64,000 nt of DNA from Pedobacter antarcticus (GTDB lineage Bacteria; Bacteroidota; Bacteroidia; Sphingobacteriales; Sphingobacteriaceae): assembly GCF_900112985.1 (NCBI RefSeq), contig NZ_FONS01000014.1, forward strand, positions 1 to 64,000, read 5' to 3'. Every line of letters begins with the position of its first letter. Positions within the stretch are counted from its first letter, which is position 1. Shown one piece after another: positions 17,605-26,125 of this stretch. The notes under the pieces are model-generated. The model did no database searches. It saw only the letters and a list, made by a program, of their open reading frames with translations, and had not been told where the DNA came from. The position numbers and the translations under genes were made by a program.

Positions 17605-17637
17605 AATAATCTAGTTTAAGAAGTTAAAGGTAGACGA

Positions 17638-20211
17638 CTAGTAGTTTAAGCTTATACCTGCCCCATAGCCCATATCACTATCATAATGGGTAGATAATGC
17701 AAATGAATTTGTTAATACATATTTCAATCCCGCTGCATATTCTTTATCAGTATTCCACATCATATTTAACCGTATACGATTACTAAGCGGGATATCTTCC
17801 CTGCTCAACTGAAAACGAAATTTCCCATCACCATCTACTCTTCCATCTGCCACAACTAACATTGGTAAAGTGTACTGCACACCAGCTACAAATGTTTTAC
17901 GGTTGTTTTTATTGCTGATCTGTCCAAAGGAATTCTTTTCTATTTCATATACGCCTTTTTTATAATGATAATCAAAGCCTACATAAGGGAACAACCATTG
18001 CATTTTTCCAATATAGCGCCCAAAATTTAATTCCGCTTCGCGGCCATCTTCTGGTTTTAGACCAAGGTGCCACAACCCTTGTACTTCAAAACGGTTACCT
18101 GCCAGTAAAAAAGTGGCATCACTACCATTACTTTCAAGTCCAATAGATGCTACCGGATGGATCATTGTTTCATGACGTTTAAATTGCTTGAAGGCTTTCT
18201 CCTTATCCGGTATTTGAGGATTAGGTGGCGAATTTTGATAACTGAGCACATTTCCCATGCCTGCCATCATGTGGTATAAAATATGGCAATGAAAAAACCA
18301 GTCACCACTTTTATTAGCAGCTAGCTCCAATGTGTCGGTTTCCATTGGCATAATGTCGAGGGTATTTTTGAAAGGTGCATATTCGCCCTGCGCGCCCAAT
18401 ACCCTAAAGTCATGTCCATGCAAGTGCATCGGGTGGCGCATCATGGAATTATTGGTCAGAATAATACGAACTTTCTCTCCCTGTTTAATAAGCACCTTAT
18501 CCCATTCCCCAACTGTTTTATTATTGATGGACCATACATAGCGGTTCATATTTCCTTCAAGGGTAAAATTCAATGTTCTTGTAGGTATATCCGGTAGCGT
18601 TGTTTTGACAGGTGATCGAAGCATGGCATAATTAAGCGTTGCAATATCATTGCTCTGGCTGGTCATATCCATATCCTTCATATTATCCATCTTCATTCCC
18701 GGCATTTCCTTTACATCGCTCGGCCTTTGTGTGCGTTCGCTGCCGGTTATTTCAGGATACATGACCGTATTCATGTCCATGGATTGCAGACTCATTTGCA
18801 TGCCTTCCATTGGCTTCATATCTCCATTCATTTTCATCATCCCGTTCATCATTTTCATGCCTTCGAAATATTTCAGCGGAGGCAATGTCGGAGCTGGCAT
18901 TTTCATGCCGCTGCCTAACCATAATGAGGTATACCCGCTCCGGTCTTCTGGTGTAGACCGAAATTCATAGCTCATATTTTTTGGGATGGTAACGATCACA
19001 TCATAGGTTTCTGCCACGCCTATAATTAATCGGTCCACTTCAACGGGCACTACATCATTACCATCATTCGCAACAACAGTTATTTTGCCACCGGCATATT
19101 GCAACCAGAAATAAGAAGAAGATCCCCCGTTTACTACACGTAACCTAACTTTATCCCCGGCTTTAAACTGTGGTGCCTCGATTTCAGGCTTGCCGTTGGA
19201 CAGGAACTTTTCATAATACACATCACTCACATCCATGGCATTCATGCGCTTCCATTCGTTGGCCAGTTTAGTGGTAAAATATCCCTTTTTAATAGCTTCA
19301 GCATAACCCTGCACACTGCCTTTTTTAATAGCATACCAGTCATTGGCTGCCCGCAAACGGCGCTGCACCTGCTCTGGATTTTCATCTGTCCAGTCGCTCA
19401 ACACCAAGGGAATTTCAGCAATTTTCTTACCCGTCATGGCATTGTTTTCACGACTTTTAAAAACCAGTGCCCCGTATGTGCCCACTTGTTGTTGAAAGCC
19501 AGAATGTGAATGGTACCAATAGGTGCCATTTTGGACAATAGGGAATTTATATACATGTGTAGTTCCGCCCGGGATCATTGAAGTGGTAAGCATAGGTACC
19601 CCATCCTGCTCATTTGGTAAGATGACCCCATGCCAATGTAAAGATGTTGCAGTTTTTAGTGTATTGTGTAGATAAACTTCAGCAGTGTCACCTTCAGTAA
19701 ATGTTAATGTCGGGGCAGGTATAGAGCCGTTAAGTGCAATACCACGTCTTTGTTTTCCGGTAAAGTTTACAATGGTGTCGGCAACATATAAATCATAACG
19801 AACAGTTTTGCCGCCCCCAACGATCACTCTGTCCCCAATTTGGCTGCCTGGATCTGTTTTCAGGCTATCCATATTCATTCCGTGCTCCATAGGCCTGTCT
19901 GTTTCTGGCTCGTTTTTCATCTCTGCTTTGTGGGGCATTACATCCTTCACCTTTTTAGGGACTGCTTGTTTTTTTGGAACCGACTTAGGCGTTGCATTCT
20001 TTATGGTTTTTTTTACCAGCGTCATACCGCATTTGGGGCACTTGCCGGGTTTATCCATTTTTACTTCCGGATGCATCACACAAGTATATATTTCTTGTTG
20101 TGTCTGTTTTTTATTTTCCTTCTGTCCGGATGGCATCTTCATCCCAGGCATTTGCTGTGCAGAAGCTGTAAACCAAAGGAAAACTATGGCTATTACTGTT
20201 AATTTTTTCAT
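17638..20211 (-). CDS. Multicopper oxidase (CopA-type) fused to a CopB-like outer-membrane domain
   Basis: An 857-residue secreted protein. A signal peptide is followed by a heavy-metal-binding module (CVMHPEV...CPKCGMTLV), a basic linker, and three cupredoxin domains with all four copper motifs: HWHG, YWYHSHSG, HPMHLHGHDF and FFHCHILYHMMAGM. Met-rich insertions (near 'MKMMNGMMKMNGDMKPMEG') lie between domains 2 and 3, as in CopA/CueO/PcoA cuprous oxidases. From about residue 670 the sequence becomes a beta-barrel like CopB/PcoB ('PVASIGLESNGSDATFLL', ending 'GAGISLNY'). Normally these are two genes, pcoA and pcoB. The ATG at 20211 is preferred over 20223 because it gives a cleaner signal peptide. 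Confidence 0.9.
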   Translation of the reverse strand: MKKLTVIAIVFLWFTASAQQMPGMKMPSGQKENKKQTQQEIYTCVMHPEVKMDKPGKCPKCGMTLVKKTIKNATPKSVPKKQAVPKKVKDVMPHKAEMKNEPETDRPMEHGMNMDSLKTDPGSQIGDRVIVGGGKTVRYDLYVADTIVNFTGKQRRGIALNGSIPAPTLTFTEGDTAEVYLHNTLKTATSLHWHGVILPNEQDGVPMLTTSMIPGGTTHVYKFPIVQNGTYWYHSHSGFQQQVGTYGALVFKSRENNAMTGKKIAEIPLVLSDWTDENPEQVQRRLRAANDWYAIKKGSVQGYAEAIKKGYFTTKLANEWKRMNAMDVSDVYYEKFLSNGKPEIEAPQFKAGDKVRLRVVNGGSSSYFWLQYAGGKITVVANDGNDVVPVEVDRLIIGVAETYDVIVTIPKNMSYEFRSTPEDRSGYTSLWLGSGMKMPAPTLPPLKYFEGMKMMNGMMKMNGDMKPMEGMQMSLQSMDMNTVMYPEITGSERTQRPSDVKEMPGMKMDNMKDMDMTSQSNDIATLNYAMLRSPVKTTLPDIPTRTLNFTLEGNMNRYVWSINNKTVGEWDKVLIKQGEKVRIILTNNSMMRHPMHLHGHDFRVLGAQGEYAPFKNTLDIMPMETDTLELAANKSGDWFFHCHILYHMMAGMGNVLSYQNSPPNPQIPDKEKAFKQFKRHETMIHPVASIGLESNGSDATFLLAGNRFEVQGLWHLGLKPEDGREAELNFGRYIGKMQWLFPYVGFDYHYKKGVYEIEKNSFGQISNKNNRKTFVAGVQYTLPMLVVADGRVDGDGKFRFQLSREDIPLSNRIRLNMMWNTDKEYAAGLKYVLTNSFALSTHYDSDMGYGAGISLNY

Positions 20212-20376
20212 TAGGAGAAACATTTTAAGTCAGTGAGATTATAGGAAACTGTTAGCCTACAAAGCTTCAATACTACTAGTACAGACTATTGACAACATTT
20301 TTTCTTGCGAATAAAAATCGCTTTAAGAATGATTAGAATTACTTTCTTTACTTTTTTCATTAGAGATGGTTTTATC

Positions 20377-20832
20377 TTATTCAAGACCTTCTTCTGCTTT
20401 TACCGCCCAGTCCATGATCGCAGCTTTTTGTTCTTTGCTAAGCTTTGCATTCCGGTGGATGAATGTATAAGACGATAATGGCATTTCTCCATCATTGATT
20501 TGGCTTGCGATAGACTTTAATTTGCTTTTTTGCCGTCTGGTGGAATACGATCCAAATTCACTAAAGTTAAGCTCCTTCTTTCCGTCTTTAATATGACTAG
20601 CTAGGAACCAACCCACCGGCTGAATGGTGGCGTACCAAGGGTAATCTGTATTATCACTATGGCAATCATAACAGGCGGTTCTTAATAAAGGCCTTACATT
20701 TTCAGGGATCGAAATTGTTTTAGAGATATCGTTCAGCGATACCTGCCCGCTAATATTGCGGACAGGATGTATGAGCTGAATGCCGATGAATAAGATCAGT
20801 ATAACTAACAATATCTTTTTTGTACGGCTCAT
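20377..20832 (-). CDS. Haem-binding domain protein (CxxCH cytochrome-like)
   Basis: A 151-residue protein with one N-terminal membrane anchor (~5-22) and a Haem_bd-type periplasmic domain: 'RTACYDCHSDNTDYPWYA' gives the single CxxCH haem site, followed by 'IQPVGWFLASHI' and 'GEMPLSSYTFIHRNAKLS'. The family is common next to metal-resistance and DUF3347 genes in Bacteroidota. It probably handles electrons or haem in the periplasm; its exact task is unknown. It lies 7 bases after the DUF3347 lipoprotein gene and is probably co-transcribed with it. Confidence 0.85.
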   Translation of the reverse strand: MSRTKKILLVILILFIGIQLIHPVRNISGQVSLNDISKTISIPENVRPLLRTACYDCHSDNTDYPWYATIQPVGWFLASHIKDGKKELNFSEFGSYSTRRQKSKLKSIASQINDGEMPLSSYTFIHRNAKLSKEQKAAIMDWAVKAEEGLE

Positions 20833-20839
20833 ATTTCTA

Positions 20840-21409
20840 TTAAATTTCTTCTTTTACTTCGCCACAAGTAAGCATTTTTGTGCCCAGATATGGGTTCTTG
20901 ATCTCTTTGGTTTCGCTTAACCAGTTTGCCCCTTTGTTATTATTATACATCGGGCAATGTGTTTGATACAAGGTTTGACTGCTTGGAAACACCTTTACCA
21001 GATCATATAAGTCTTGACTCAGCGTTTCAAAATGTTCTCTTTGATGTACGATATTGCTTCCGTTAGATGCAATATGCTCAGCATGCTCCTTAGCATCCTC
21101 CCTAACTTCGCTAAACACCTTTTGTTGCTCAGCAGAAAAAGAAGTAGTATCTGTTTTCTCAATAGCTTGTTGCAAATCTCCACCAGCTGTGGCCGCTTCT
21201 TTACTATTGTCATTTACCAATGCGTTTTTAAGTTGCAGGTAAGCAGTAACCACTTCGCTAATGGAGCTTTCGCTTTTAATTGCCGAGTTGCCAGATTGTG
21301 TTAGCGCAGTATCGCCAGCTTCAGCTGTGTTTTCTTTAGATTGATTACCGTTTGTGTTGCAGGCTGAAAGGCCTATAACTGCAATTGCGGCCATAAATAA
21401 TATTTTCAT
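20840..21409 (-). CDS. DUF3347 lipoprotein
   Basis: A 189-residue lipoprotein (lipobox 'LSAC', cysteine at residue ~17). The C-terminal ~130 residues are a DUF3347 domain: 'VVTAYLQLKNALVNDNSKEA', 'THCPMYNNNKGANWLS', 'IKNPYLGTKMLTCGEV'. The conserved HCPM and the final cysteine probably bind copper. DUF3347 also occurs fused to CusB-type adaptors. This is one of three paralogs in the cluster (others at 21481 and 24299) and is 7 bases from the haem-protein gene. Confidence 0.88.
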   Translation of the reverse strand: MKILFMAAIAVIGLSACNTNGNQSKENTAEAGDTALTQSGNSAIKSESSISEVVTAYLQLKNALVNDNSKEAATAGGDLQQAIEKTDTTSFSAEQQKVFSEVREDAKEHAEHIASNGSNIVHQREHFETLSQDLYDLVKVFPSSQTLYQTHCPMYNNNKGANWLSETKEIKNPYLGTKMLTCGEVKEEI

Positions 21410-21480
21410 TTTTATTTGATTTTAGAATAGATAGCTAACAGCAAAGACTTATTGTCCATGAATTAGCTGTTAAGAATAAA

Positions 21481-21969
21481 TTATTGATTAATAGTTCCCA
21501 CCACTTTGCCGCAACTTAGCATAGTACTGCCATAGTAGGGGTTTTTGATTGCTTTACTGTCACTAAGCCATGAAGCTTTTTTCATAGGGCAATAGGTTTC
21601 GTAAATTGGTTGTGCGCCCAACTTAGTTCCTTTTGCAAGTGCAATCATGTTAGTAGAAAGATTAGCAAATTGTTCGCGCTGCTTTTTGATGTCCTGAGTA
21701 TCTGAAATAGTTCCGGCATCTTTAAGTAAGGCATGAATGTTACCTTCAGCTATAACTTTATAGTCAATGCCGTTGGCGACTTTAATAAATTGCGTCGCAT
21801 TTGCTGATGCCTTGCTGGCGTCACCTGCAATTAACGCATCTTTGATGTTATAGTAAGAAGTCAGAAATTGTGAAAGCTGCGATTGAGCTTGGCTGGTATT
21901 TTCCTGCGCAAAGCCCTCTGACGCAAAAGCAGTCGTCAGGAATGCAAGGATTAGAAATATCTTTTTCAT
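21481..21969 (-). CDS. DUF3347 periplasmic protein
   Basis: A 162-residue protein with a cleavable signal peptide (no lipobox) and a DUF3347 domain: 'FLTSYYNIKDALIAGDASKA', 'YETYCPMKKASWLSD', 'IKNPYYGSTMLSCGKV'. Compared with its neighbour, the histidine before CPM is tyrosine, so one possible metal ligand is missing. The 71-base gap to the upstream-encoded DUF3347 lipoprotein suggests they arose by duplication. Likely periplasmic copper handling; inferred from family and context. Confidence 0.87.
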   Translation of the reverse strand: MKKIFLILAFLTTAFASEGFAQENTSQAQSQLSQFLTSYYNIKDALIAGDASKASANATQFIKVANGIDYKVIAEGNIHALLKDAGTISDTQDIKKQREQFANLSTNMIALAKGTKLGAQPIYETYCPMKKASWLSDSKAIKNPYYGSTMLSCGKVVGTINQ

Positions 21970-22046
21970 GTTATTGATTTTAATGTATACACTAATATTT
22001 TAGGCATAACAAAGTAATTGCTATGCAAAACGCAAGTAACATTAAA

Positions 22047-22478
22047 TCAAATTTGAAAGCTTTGTATGGCAATACGGATATCTTGTATAGGAGAACGACA
22101 ATGCCGGACAAAGTACCCGTTAGAAGTACTTATAGGAAATGTACGCAGTCCACTTATTGGATAAGCTGTAACAGGTAAAACGAAACACGATAAAGACAAC
22201 AAACTGTAATCAAAAAAGCGCAAATCTGTCTTATCAGACTTTGTAAGTTTAGCGACTTCATCCTGACAGCAATTGTCCTTGGATTCTTTAGATGAAGAAT
22301 GATGATGACCATCGGCCGCCTTATCATGCGCATGATTTCCCTGGTCATGCGAATGAGCATGCTCGGGGTTTATAGCTCTTTCCGCACCCATCGCACAGGC
22401 GAAGCCTACCATTATATTCAAAAGAAATATAAAGGTTAAAAAGGCCGCTTTGAACTGTATGGATGTACGGTTTTTCAT
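22047..22478 (-). CDS. His-rich membrane/secreted protein, HYC_CC_PP-like
   Basis: A 143-residue protein with a hydrophobic N-terminus (~8-28), a dense histidine segment ('HAHSHDQGNHAHDKAADGHH') that should bind metal, a cysteine pair 'DNCCQDEV', and a C-terminal 'RSPIQDIRIAIQSFQI' close to the PPxxDIxxxI ending of HYC_CC_PP proteins. A second hydrophobic segment lies near 95-110. It is related in form to the gene at 32060 but carries the extra His stretch. Its own promoter is likely: a CAAAAGTA (minus-strand TACTTTTG) at 22526-22533, with a terminator upstream. Confidence 0.7.
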   Translation of the reverse strand: MKNRTSIQFKAAFLTFIFLLNIMVGFACAMGAERAINPEHAHSHDQGNHAHDKAADGHHHSSSKESKDNCCQDEVAKLTKSDKTDLRFFDYSLLSLSCFVLPVTAYPISGLRTFPISTSNGYFVRHCRSPIQDIRIAIQSFQI

Positions 22479-22525
22479 CTAGTTATATAAAAGTACACTA
22501 TTAATCTGTAATCGCGTTCTACGAG

Positions 22526-22533
22526 CAAAAGTA
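22526..22533 (-). promoter_or_regulatory. Possible -7 box for the His-rich protein gene
   Basis: Minus-strand TACTTTTG fits TAnnTTTG and lies 48 bases before the ATG at 22478. No TTTG is found at the right upstream distance, so this is only half a promoter. Confidence 0.4.
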
Positions 22534-22580
22534 GTTGAAATCTTTATTTCAATTTTATAGAATTTGGTGTTTATCATACA

Positions 22581-22617
22581 AAATTTTCACCTGCTTAAAT
22601 GAAGCAGGTGAAAATTT
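22581..22617 (-). terminator. Terminator after the Csp gene
   Basis: Perfect 16-bp arms AAATTTTCACCTGCTT and AAGCAGGTGAAAATTT with a 5-base loop, 10 bases after the stop at 22627 on the minus strand. Minus-strand reading gives a stem followed by TTTTG. It is the strongest hairpin of the copper cluster and separates two transcripts. Confidence 0.75.
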
Positions 22618-22626
22618 CAGATTAAT

Positions 22627-22971
22627 TTAGGCAGCTGTACTCATTTGCTCACAAGCCTGTGCACATGCACGGCAAGCCTCTGCACATTCCCTGCAATGCT
22701 CCATACCCATTTCTGCATGTTTTTCACATTCCTGGGCGCAGGCATTACACACCTCAGCACATGTTCGGCAAAAAGCGTCACTATATTCACTGCCTAAACT
22801 CATAACTTCTGCCGCGGAACGGCAGATAGCCGCGCATTCCAGATCTAACTGGATACAGCGGGAAAGCGTTTTTACATCTTCTTCTTTTAAACATTCTGTA
22901 GCGCAATGGCTACATGCTACTGCACAGGCTACACAAGCCTGGATACAGTCCTGAAATCTTTGATGCGACAT
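22627..22971 (-). CDS. Four-helix-bundle copper storage protein (Csp/DUF326 type)
   Basis: A 114-residue protein made of cysteine-rich helices: 'CIQACVACAVACSHCATEC', 'CIQLDLECAAICRSAAEV', 'CRTCAEVCNACAQECEKH', 'CRECAEACRACAQACEQM'. This is the arrangement of Csp proteins, in which cysteines facing the bundle core bind many Cu(I) ions. No signal or Tat motif is visible, so this is the cytosolic (Csp3-like) type. It is 27 bases after the DUF305 gene and followed by a strong terminator. Confidence 0.92.
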   Translation of the reverse strand: MSHQRFQDCIQACVACAVACSHCATECLKEEDVKTLSRCIQLDLECAAICRSAAEVMSLGSEYSDAFCRTCAEVCNACAQECEKHAEMGMEHCRECAEACRACAQACEQMSTAA

Positions 22972-22998
22972 AGTTAACTGTTTTAAATTGTTAAATGT

Positions 22999-23616
22999 TT
23001 ATTTATTGTTGTTTGCTAATAACCACTCCTGTAAGTCTTTAATTTCTTTTTGCTGGTCTTCAATGATCTTGGAGGCCATCGTCTTCATTTCTTCATGTGT
23101 GCCATAATCCAACTCCATTTGAGCCATTTCAATAGCACTTTGGTGATGGCCTATCATTAACATAGCGAAATCATGATCTGTGTTTCCATTTATAATTTGC
23201 AAGTCTGCATTTCTCCCCATCTTTTCCATTCCCATCATCATTTTTGCATCAAATTCAGGTACATTTAAATGCGGTGGGTGGCCCTGTAAAAAGGCGTCAA
23301 GCTGTGCGATCTCCTGGGTTTGTGCAGTGATCATCATTTGAGCGATTTCCTTTAAGGTCACATCTTTTCCGTCCTTTAGTTCTGCATTGGCCATATCAAT
23401 TGCACCCTGATGGTGCATCATCATCATCATGGCAAAATCATTATCTGGGTCTTTAGTCATTTGCATGGCGTTCATTTTATCCATCATCTGGTGCATAATG
23501 GTCATCATTTGGTTTTTGTCATGTTCCTGGATGGTGATCTTATCATCATCTTTACTGCAAGCCTGGGCAAAAATTAATAGCCCGAGAAGAGATAGTATTT
23601 TTAGTGTGTTTTTCAT
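22999..23616 (-). CDS. DUF305 lipoprotein with two repeat halves
   Basis: A 205-residue lipoprotein (lipobox 'FAQAC' near residue 20). Two DUF305 units are visible: 'NDFAMMMMMHHQGAIDMANA' around 65-85 and 'HDFAMLMIGHHQSAIEMAQM' around 150-170. Each is followed by a helix ending in a K-x-I-x-x-L-x-x-WL type segment. The family is ferritin-like and rich in Met and His; copper binding in the periplasm is likely. Directly downstream on the chromosome (upstream in transcription) lie remnants of another DUF305 gene. Confidence 0.88.
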   Translation of the reverse strand: MKNTLKILSLLGLLIFAQACSKDDDKITIQEHDKNQMMTIMHQMMDKMNAMQMTKDPDNDFAMMMMMHHQGAIDMANAELKDGKDVTLKEIAQMMITAQTQEIAQLDAFLQGHPPHLNVPEFDAKMMMGMEKMGRNADLQIINGNTDHDFAMLMIGHHQSAIEMAQMELDYGTHEEMKTMASKIIEDQQKEIKDLQEWLLANNNK

Positions 23617-23669
23617 AGTTGTAGGTATTAAATAAGGTTCTATTATTTGTTATCAGTTTTATGTAAAAA

Positions 23670-23861
23670 TTATTTGTGTTGCGCCAGCCAGTTTTCAAAC
23701 TCCTGAATTTCCTTTGTTTGATCAGCAACCATTTTTGTTGCCATTGATTTGAACATTGGATCTTTGGCAAATTGTAGGATGGTGTTGCCCATCTTTAAGC
23801 CATCCGCATGATGTTTGCTCATCATCATGGCGAACTGTTGATCTACGGTGACTGCTTTTCC
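23670..23861 (-). pseudogene. 3' remnant of a second DUF305-like gene
   Basis: Minus-strand translation of this frame gives 'AVTVDQQFAMMMSKHHADG', then 'NTILQFAKDP', and ends 'QEFENWLAQHK' at a TAA. This matches the second half of a DUF305-type protein, including the HH motif and the C-terminal E-x-WL segment. The frame is closed by a TAA at 23862-23864 and has no N-terminal half. Its upstream end overlaps the truncated CopA-type HMA fragment in another frame, so two broken genes are joined here. Confidence 0.75.
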
Positions 23862-24103
23862 TTACCGCTTTCCGTATCTAATATCAGGTCATATCCAATT
23901 GACTGCACTGCTTTTTGAAAAGTTGTTGGCTGTACCTGATCTGGACGAAATAAAATTTTAACAGATTGGGTGGCATAGTTTACCTCTGCTTTATTAACTC
24001 CCGGCTGGGAACCGATGATACTTTCAACACTTCCTGCACAAGCCGCACAGGTCATACCCAAAACAGGCAGGGATAGCGTTTCTATATTTTCTAATGGGGC
24101 CAT
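23843..24103 (-). pseudogene. N-terminal HMA fragment of a CopA-type ATPase
   Basis: About 86 residues forming a complete HMA domain (GMTCAACAGS, 'VNYATQSVKILFRP', 'SIGYDLILDTESGKEKQ') and then stopping after two unrelated residues. The sequence up to 'GKEKQ' is what precedes the first membrane helix of Bacteroidetes CopA proteins. A free copper chaperone of this size is possible, but the abutting DUF305 remnant points to a deletion joining two genes. A TTG at 24127 would add 8 residues; the ATG at 24103 is preferred. It may still be expressed as a small HMA protein. Confidence 0.7.
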
Positions 24104-24124
24104 TTTCTTTGTAATTCTTTTATA

Positions 24125-24132
24125 CAAAAGTA
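24125..24132 (-). promoter_or_regulatory. Possible -7 box before the HMA fragment
   Basis: Minus-strand TACTTTTG fits TAnnTTTG and lies 22 bases upstream of the ATG at 24103. No clear -33 element is seen. Confidence 0.4.
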
Positions 24133-24239
24133 AGCCAGGTGTAAAGGAGTTTTTTTACAGAATCTTGCGAAAATGTTATATGATTTAGCATCTTGCTATA
24201 TAACAATCAAGATAAAGTTGTGCAAAATTTAATCAAGGG

Positions 24240-24278
24240 AACCAGATATAAGCGTGTTTTTTCAGCTTATATCTGGTT
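24240..24278 (-). terminator. Hairpin after the cus operon's DUF3347 gene
   Basis: Perfect 14-bp arms AACCAGATATAAGC and GCTTATATCTGGTT with an 11-base loop, about 20 bases after the stop at 24299 (minus strand). No long T-run follows, so termination strength is uncertain. Confidence 0.6.
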
Positions 24279-24298
24279 ATATTTCAAGTTTTAGTAGT

Positions 24299-24868
24299 CT
24301 ATTTCAATGTTTCTTTTACAGAACCGCAAGTCAGCATACTTTCCCCATAATAAGGGTTGCGGATCTCTTTTGAGTTACTTACCCATTGTGCTCCTTTATC
24401 ATTTAAAGCCATAGGACAATGTGCTATATACAATTCGCCACTTTCAAGGCCACTTTCTTTTAGCAAAGCAATAAACTGATCACTTAAGGATGCATAAATT
24501 GTTCGTTGGGTTTCAATATCCTTGGCACCAGTAATTTGTGCAGCTGTTGTAGCTAAAGCAGAACCTCTCCCAATTTCTTTGGCCCCGGCTTCAAGAGCAA
24601 GGGCTGCAACTTTTGCTGCTGCTGCATCCCCATCAGTTAATTCAGCGGTCAAGTCTTGGTATTGCTGATATACTGCATTCAGTTTATCGTCCTTCAGCGT
24701 TATTGAGGCTGTAGAAGGTGTAGTGGCCGTAGGTGCAGGAGCTTCCATCGCCGCTGCCGAGCCATGATCATGACCCTCATGACTATCTTCTGGTTGTTGG
24801 TTGTTGCTACAGGCAGCTAATAAGACTACAAAACCTAATGCTAAAACTGTTTTTAATGTTGTTTTCAT
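24299..24868 (-). CDS. DUF3347 lipoprotein, His-rich N-terminus
   Basis: A 189-residue lipoprotein (lipobox 'LAAC'), with a His-rich 'DSHEGHDHG' segment directly after the lipid anchor and an Ala/Pro-rich linker. The DUF3347 domain includes 'IAHCPMALNDKGAQW', 'IRNPYYGESMLTCGSV'. It is the third paralog in the window and the last gene of the efflux operon, 32 bases after the CusB-type adaptor gene. It probably passes copper to or from the adaptor; that is inferred from the frequent DUF3347-CusB association. Confidence 0.88.
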   Translation of the reverse strand: MKTTLKTVLALGFVVLLAACSNNQQPEDSHEGHDHGSAAAMEAPAPTATTPSTASITLKDDKLNAVYQQYQDLTAELTDGDAAAAKVAALALEAGAKEIGRGSALATTAAQITGAKDIETQRTIYASLSDQFIALLKESGLESGELYIAHCPMALNDKGAQWVSNSKEIRNPYYGESMLTCGSVKETLK

Positions 24869-24900
24869 GATTTTAATTGTGTTTTTATTTAATTGTTGTT

Positions 24901-26121
24901 TTACATTTTTGCACTTGCCATGGGATCTTTCCCTTTTTTAAGGATATACTCGCTATAAAGCAAATATGCACCGGTGACCACCACCTGATCACCCGCTTTC
25001 AAACCTTCTTTGATTTCTACCGTGTCGAAACTTTCCATTCCGGTTTTTACGATTTGAGGCTCAAACTTGCCCTGTTCTTTTTCAATCCATACATGGGCAC
25101 CTTTTCCGCTACGGATCACTGCATCTACCGGAAGGTTAAGGACATCTCCTTTACTTTGGGTGGGCACAAATACATTAGCCTGTAAACCTGGTTGCCATTG
25201 ATTGTTCGGATTAGGCATGGCTCCCCTTAGTTGTATCAGTTGGCCATCTGCCTGTAAAGCAGGGTTCATAAACTTAATGGTCACCAGTTGAGGCTGATCT
25301 TCCCAACCTGGGATCACAACTTTCACCTGCTGGCCTTCTTTGATGCTTCCAAGCTCAGATGGATAGATATCTGCCTCCACCCATAAAGATTGATAGCCTT
25401 CCAGGCGCATGATCGGGCTTCCCTCGGCCACATACTGGCCCTCGGTAACCGACAATTCGGCAACCGTACCGTTTTGGGGTGCCATATAGGTAATGTTCGG
25501 GTTGGTTTTTTTACTATTTTGCAGCGCCTTGATCTGACCTTCAGATTGTCCGTACAAGCTTAATTTCTGCCTGGACGACTTTAAAATTTGCGAAAAAGTC
25601 TTATCACCAGGGAACTGTGCTGCCTGCGTCAGGGCAAGCAGGTATTCCTGTTGTAAGGAAGCCAGTTGCTCTGAGTAGATTTGATATAAGGGCTGTCCTT
25701 TGCTAATCTTCTCTCCCGTCTGCCGCACATATAAACGGTCCAGCCTTCCAGCTACCCTGCTTGAGATGTATTCCGTTTTATCCGGGTTAACAACCAGTCT
25801 TCCGTTCAATTGTTTATAGGTATTAAATCCATTTAACCCAACTGCCATGGTTGTGACATTGGCCAGTGCCCTTTGGCTTTCATCCAAGTGCAGGGCGGCA
25901 TCAGCAGAGTTTTTTTCAAAAGGAACCAGATCCATCCCACAAACTGGACATGTCCCCATCTTATCCTGCACCACCTGGGGATGCATCGGACAGGTAAAAG
26001 TTTGTGAGTTGACATTTGAATTTTGATCACCTTTTTTCTTATCATCGCTACAGGCCGCAAGAAATAAGGTAGGTGTGAGCAGGGCTATAGTCAAGCTTTT
26101 TATAAATTCTTTTCTTTCCAT
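24901..26121 (-). CDS. cusB: CusB-type RND periplasmic adaptor with heavy-metal-binding module
   Basis: A 406-residue membrane-fusion lipoprotein ('LAAC' lipobox near residue 24). A heavy-metal-binding module (CPMHPQV...CPVCGMDLVPF, ~40-70) precedes the adaptor core with barrel-sandwich ('AGRLDRLYVRQTGEKISKGQ'), alpha-hairpin and beta-barrel parts. It ends 'KKGKDPMASAKM'. Such adaptors connect CusA to the outer-membrane channel and deliver Cu(I)/Ag(I). The ATG at 26121 is 4 bases after the stop of the neighbouring adaptor gene and gives a good lipoprotein signal. Confidence 0.9.
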   Translation of the reverse strand: MERKEFIKSLTIALLTPTLFLAACSDDKKKGDQNSNVNSQTFTCPMHPQVVQDKMGTCPVCGMDLVPFEKNSADAALHLDESQRALANVTTMAVGLNGFNTYKQLNGRLVVNPDKTEYISSRVAGRLDRLYVRQTGEKISKGQPLYQIYSEQLASLQQEYLLALTQAAQFPGDKTFSQILKSSRQKLSLYGQSEGQIKALQNSKKTNPNITYMAPQNGTVAELSVTEGQYVAEGSPIMRLEGYQSLWVEADIYPSELGSIKEGQQVKVVIPGWEDQPQLVTIKFMNPALQADGQLIQLRGAMPNPNNQWQPGLQANVFVPTQSKGDVLNLPVDAVIRSGKGAHVWIEKEQGKFEPQIVKTGMESFDTVEIKEGLKAGDQVVVTGAYLLYSEYILKKGKDPMASAKM

Positions 26122-26125
26122 GGTG

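Noticed and set aside
23552..23770. 72-residue minus-strand frame
   Set aside because: Out of frame with both the DUF305 gene and the DUF305 remnant, which explain the sequence.
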